Assembly: GCF_000016665.1 (NCBI RefSeq)
Contig: NC_009523.1
Coordinates: 4,463,501 to 4,527,500 of the forward strand
Source of the DNA: Roseiflexus sp. RS-1
Lineage (GTDB): Bacteria; Chloroflexota; Chloroflexia; Chloroflexales; Roseiflexaceae
Direction of reading: 5' to 3'
DNA: 64,000 bases
In this document: positions 60,757 through 64,000 of the stretch, piece after piece
Numbering within the stretch: the stretch's first letter is position 1
Layout of the letters: each line of letters begins with the position of its first letter
Notes under the pieces: model-generated
What the model was told of the DNA's origin: nothing
Databases searched by the model: none
Seen by the model: only the letters and a program-made list of their open reading frames with translations
Position numbers and translations under genes: made by a program

Positions 60757-61665
60757 TTACCCCTTCACACCGGTCACCACAATGCCCTGAATGAAGTAGC
60801 GTTGCGCCAGGAAGAAAAGCACCATCGGCGGGATCAACGTTACCAGCGACGCCGCCATCAACAGATGGAACGCAGTGCCGCCAAACGGTGCACGGAACTG
60901 CTGCAAGCCAATCGACACCGGATAGTTGTACTGCGAATTGATATAGAGCAGCGGACCCATGAAATCCTGGTAGTGAAACATAAAACTCATAATCGCAACC
61001 GCGCCGACCGCCGGGAGCGACAGCGGCACGATAATGCGCCACCAGATGCCAAAGTATCCGGCGCCATCGATCAGTGCGGCTTCCTCATAATCTTTCGGCA
61101 GCGTCTTGTAGAACTGGCGGAGCAGGAAGATCAGATAGGCGCTGCCGAAGAATTTTGGCACGAGGAGGGGAAGATAGGTGTCGATCCATCCCAGGCGGGC
61201 AAAAATGATGTACTGTGGAATCAACGTCACCCAGAAGGGCAACATCATTGTCGCAAGCACAAGCACAAACAGCGCATTCTTGCCCGGAGCGCGCAGGCGC
61301 GCAAAGCCATACGCCACCAGCGCGCACGACAGTGTCTCGCCGAGCGCTGCGCCGCCAGCGTAGATCATCGTGTTCTTGAAGTAGATATCGAAACGGTTTT
61401 CGCCGGTCAGAGCCGCGCGATAATTATCCCACTGCGGAATCGCCGGGATCCAGACCGGCGGGAATTTCGCCACTTCCGCGCGGGTTTTCAACGATGTGGA
61501 AAACATCCACACCAGCGGGAACAGAATAACGATCAACCCCAGCGCCACAATGGTCGTTGAAAGGAACGTAATGAACTGTTCGCGTCGTCGCTTGCTCGCC
61601 CAGAGACCGCGCCGGATCAGCGGAGTTGCCGGGCGCACGTTGGGTGATGTCGTTTGTGTTGCCAT
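60757..61665 (-). CDS. Sugar ABC transporter permease, MalG type
   Basis: Inner-membrane permease of 302 aa with six helices. The ATPase-contact EAA loop is EEAALIDGAGYFGIWWRIIV followed by PLSLPAVGAVA. It ends with RYFIQGIVVTGVKG, the typical CUT1 MalG end (Q-GIV-GAVKG). It starts 39 bases after the MalF-type gene. No ATPase gene is in the window; CUT1 transporters often share an ATPase encoded elsewhere. Confidence 0.92.
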   Translation of the reverse strand: MATQTTSPNVRPATPLIRRGLWASKRRREQFITFLSTTIVALGLIVILFPLVWMFSTSLKTRAEVAKFPPVWIPAIPQWDNYRAALTGENRFDIYFKNTMIYAGGAALGETLSCALVAYGFARLRAPGKNALFVLVLATMMLPFWVTLIPQYIIFARLGWIDTYLPLLVPKFFGSAYLIFLLRQFYKTLPKDYEEAALIDGAGYFGIWWRIIVPLSLPAVGAVAIMSFMFHYQDFMGPLLYINSQYNYPVSIGLQQFRAPFGGTAFHLLMAASLVTLIPPMVLFFLAQRYFIQGIVVTGVKG

Positions 61666-61704
61666 CGCTCATTCCTCCTGTTCATTCACGACCGTGCAGC
61701 CCGG

Positions 61705-62712
61705 TCAGATCGCTCCTTCTTCGTCCGACTCATAGTGAACATAGCGGCGCGACGCCCAGAACATCGCCAGCGTCAGCAACAGGATGACGATCAGCAAGAT
61801 CCACGCCTGCGCCGATGCCAGCCCCATTCGATAGCGACGGAACGCATTCAAGAAGAGATACAGGTTGTAGAACATCGACGAATAGGCGGGCGCACCGAGG
61901 TTCATACCGCCCGAAATGACATATGCTGCGGTAAACTGCTGCATTGCGCCGATAACGCCGGTAATGAACGTAAACAGAATGACCGGCGAAATCATCGGAA
62001 CGGTGACGTGGAAGAACTGCTGAATGCGGTTGGCGCCGTCGATTTCAGCGGCTTCGTACAGCGCCGTAGGCACGCCTTGAAGCGCCGAGAGATAGATCAG
62101 CATGGTGCCGCCGAAGCCCCAGAGCGACATGAGCGTGAATGAAGGAATGACCCAGTTCGGGTCCTGCAACCAGCGCGGTCCGGTGATGCCCAGCGGGATC
62201 AGACCATTGGGTCCGACCAGAGTGCGGATGATCAGGTTGATAGCGCCAAACTGCGGGTTGAGCAACCAGGAGAAGAGCAATGCAACGGCGACGCTGCCGC
62301 CCAGGAGTGCGGGCAGGTAGTAGAGCGTGCGGAAGACGCCGAGCGCCGGGACACGTTGATTGAGCAGCACTGCCAGCATCAAGCCGAAGAAGATGCCCAG
62401 CGGCACACTCAACAACGTGTAGTAACTGGTGACCTGGAGCGATTTCCAGTACACCCGATCATTGAACAGATTGATGTAATTGTCGAAGCCTACCCAGACC
62501 GGCGGACTTGCCACATTGAACACCGTCATGCTGTAGTAGGCGGACATAACAATCGGGTAGAAGGTAAACGCCAGAAACCCGATGACCCATGGAGAAATGA
62601 AGATCCAGAACCAGAGCGCTTCACGCCGCTCGATTTTTCCAGCCGGGATCAAGCCAAACAATGCTGGCTTTCGTTTGTGCCGGGCTGGAACTTGCGCCGT
62701 TTGCACCGCCAT
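61705..62712 (-). CDS. Sugar ABC transporter permease, MalF type
   Basis: 335-aa permease with six helices plus an N-terminal cytosolic ~35 residues. Family features: WFWIFISPWVIGFLAFTFYP, YTLLSVPLGIFFGLMLAVLL and EAA loop YEAAEIDGANRIQQFFHVTV followed by PMISPVILF. RBS AGAGGGGG. Pairs with the MalG-type permease to form the channel. Confidence 0.92.
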   Translation of the reverse strand: MAVQTAQVPARHKRKPALFGLIPAGKIERREALWFWIFISPWVIGFLAFTFYPIVMSAYYSMTVFNVASPPVWVGFDNYINLFNDRVYWKSLQVTSYYTLLSVPLGIFFGLMLAVLLNQRVPALGVFRTLYYLPALLGGSVAVALLFSWLLNPQFGAINLIIRTLVGPNGLIPLGITGPRWLQDPNWVIPSFTLMSLWGFGGTMLIYLSALQGVPTALYEAAEIDGANRIQQFFHVTVPMISPVILFTFITGVIGAMQQFTAAYVISGGMNLGAPAYSSMFYNLYLFLNAFRRYRMGLASAQAWILLIVILLLTLAMFWASRRYVHYESDEEGAI

Positions 62713-62776
62713 ACTGCACCCCCTCTGTTCTTGTGCACCATCACACCATTGTGTTTTGGGCGTTCCTGATGTCCGA

Positions 62777-64000
62777 TCAACTCAGCAGTTCGATGACTCT
62801 GCCATCGGTGGTGCGCACATAGATCGCGCGCCCCGCAATGACCGGCGCCGTCGTCGCCAGTCGTGGCACCGGCTGCGACCAGACGCTGGCGCCGGTAGCG
62901 ATGTCAATTGCCTCAACGGTTGCGCTGGCGCCCATGCCGTTGACAACAAAGACGTACTGCTGTGTCAGCGCAGGGAGAGAGACATAGTTGACATCCCGGA
63001 ACGACCATAACTCCCGTCCGTTGGAGCGATCCAGCGCAAACAGTTCATTCGTCGTTTTGACAAATACGATGTCGCCCTGTGCACCAGCCGGGATGAGCGC
63101 CTTGCCAGGAATATTCTTCTCCCAGCGTTTTGCGCCATCACCTGCATCGAGCGCAATCATGCTCTGACCACTGCTGATCAACACCATATCGCCCGTCGCC
63201 ACCGACGAGAAATAGACAGCGGAGTATGCCGGGTAAGACCAGATCAGAGCGCCAGTGTGTTGATCAATCGCGTAGAAATAGGAAAAATCGGAGACGAATA
63301 CGCGCCCGTCAGCTACGGCAGCCGATGAGGTGACGAAATCCTGCGCGCTGAACTCCCAGCGTACTTTGCCGGTTACCGCATCCAGCGCATAGAGTTCTTT
63401 GCCAGCGCCAACGTATACGACGCCATCGACGACGACCGGTGACGTCAGGTGTCCACCGAAATAATTATTGGTGGAAGAACTCAATCGTTTGGGGGTGAAT
63501 GTCCAGCGCTGCCGACCGCTGCTCAACTCCAGCGCTACCAGTTGCCCCTGATTTGCCTGTTCCGCGCGAAAGTACACCGTATCGCCAGCGACGGCGGGCG
63601 AGATATAGGCGCCTTTCTGCCGGTACGCCCAGCGTTGTCGCCCGGTGCGCAGATCGATGGCGCTCAGGGCGTCTTTCGTCTCCAGCAGTATCAAGCCACG
63701 GGCAATGACTGGCGGGGAGACTCCCTCTTCAAACGAGGCGGCGACGACCACTCGTTGCTGATCGAGCGGTGGCGCGATGGGTGTTTCAACGGCGCGGGTG
63801 CGTGCCGGGTTCAACCCTTCCATCGCCCAATCACCTGCTCCGTCAGGGGTGATGCGTGCAGGATTGGAGGGAGCGAAAGGATTATCAGGAACCACGGGGA
63901 CGTTCACATTCGATACGGCGGTTGGAGCATATGGCGTGGACGCAGGGGAAGGTTGCGACGGCGGGCGCAATGCCACATAGCCAATCGCTCCGAGGAGAGC
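62777..64000 (-). CDS. PQQ-like beta-propeller protein, start beyond window end
   Basis: The frame stays open to the end of the window. The last bases read ALLGAIGYVALRP, so a membrane or signal segment precedes the visible part. A Pro/Ala-rich linker is followed by seven or eight PQQ/YWTD-type blades with repeated A-x-D-x-x-T/S-G-x-x-x-W (SAIDLRTGRQRWAYR, YALDAVTGKVRWEFS, YAIDQHTGALIWSYP, FALDRSNGRELWSFR). It resembles BamB-like/outer-surface propellers. It is upstream of the sugar permeases and may belong to the same transcript. Confidence 0.85.
   Translation of the reverse strand, partial: ALLGAIGYVALRPPSQPSPASTPYAPTAVSNVNVPVVPDNPFAPSNPARITPDGAGDWAMEGLNPARTRAVETPIAPPLDQQRVVVAASFEEGVSPPVIARGLILLETKDALSAIDLRTGRQRWAYRQKGAYISPAVAGDTVYFRAEQANQGQLVALELSSGRQRWTFTPKRLSSSTNNYFGGHLTSPVVVDGVVYVGAGKELYALDAVTGKVRWEFSAQDFVTSSAAVADGRVFVSDFSYFYAIDQHTGALIWSYPAYSAVYFSSVATGDMVLISSGQSMIALDAGDGAKRWEKNIPGKALIPAGAQGDIVFVKTTNELFALDRSNGRELWSFRDVNYVSLPALTQQYVFVVNGMGASATVEAIDIATGASVWSQPVPRLATTAPVIAGRAIYVRTTDGRVIELLS

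Overview
The window is GC-rich, densely coded bacterial chromosome. The genes, the compact overlapping operons and the dispersed hairpin-rich intergenic repeats look like a Chloroflexota filamentous anoxygenic phototroph, most likely Roseiflexus or a close relative. This is inference: no phototrophy, rRNA or tRNA gene lies in the window. There is no CRISPR array, prophage or transposase. Mobile-looking DNA is limited to short non-coding repeat elements, a broken toxin-antitoxin pair and a few gene relics.

1-7.6 kb is a heme/iron locus on the + strand: hmuV (cut by the window edge), hmuT, hmuU, an unknown small protein, a CcmC-like heme-handling protein with a large extracytoplasmic insertion, a CcmD-like partner, an IsdG/HmoA-type heme monooxygenase with its full Asn-Trp-His triad, and a diverged FecCD permease paralogue. 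Two unknown envelope proteins and a DtxR-family regulator follow; the regulator has lost most metal-binding residues. A frameshifted cytochrome P450, tatA behind a clear promoter, and obgE come next.

10.7-18.7 kb is a surface-polysaccharide cluster with overlapping genes: priming sugar-phosphate transferase, UDP-glucuronate decarboxylase-type enzyme, O-antigen ligase/polymerase, nucleotide-sugar epimerase, YbhN-like membrane protein, glycosyltransferase and PAP2-like phosphatase. An FGGY sugar kinase follows.

20-44 kb is mostly housekeeping: holB, fabF, uppP, a PLD-type phosphodiesterase, gmk-yqeY-pgpH, ybeY-dgkA, rqcH, a biotin carboxylase/BCCP fusion, a DapA-family lyase, two glycosyltransferases, a HAD hydrolase and a glcF-like Fe-S protein. 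Two receivers here have lost the phosphoacceptor aspartate (Ser in one, Glu in the other). Three repeat families occur: a ~118-bp hairpin element (family 1) inserted in the centre of palindromes, a ~170-bp element (family 2) that both carries family 1 and is inserted into it, and a ~175-bp inverted-repeat element (family 3). Heptanucleotide tandem arrays sit at gene ends.

45-50 kb holds a cation antiporter, then a PstS-like lipoprotein, a sensor kinase and a single-domain receiver in one tight unit without Pst permease genes. A complete antitoxin with a truncated PIN toxin follows. 50.4-64 kb (- strand) is a carbohydrate region: GH1, Gfo/Idh/MocA oxidoreductase, GH20 hexosaminidase, a second Gfo/Idh/MocA protein, a membrane protein fused to a spermidine-synthase-like domain, a sugar ABC transporter (binding protein and two permeases, no ATPase), and a PQQ-type beta-propeller protein cut by the window end.
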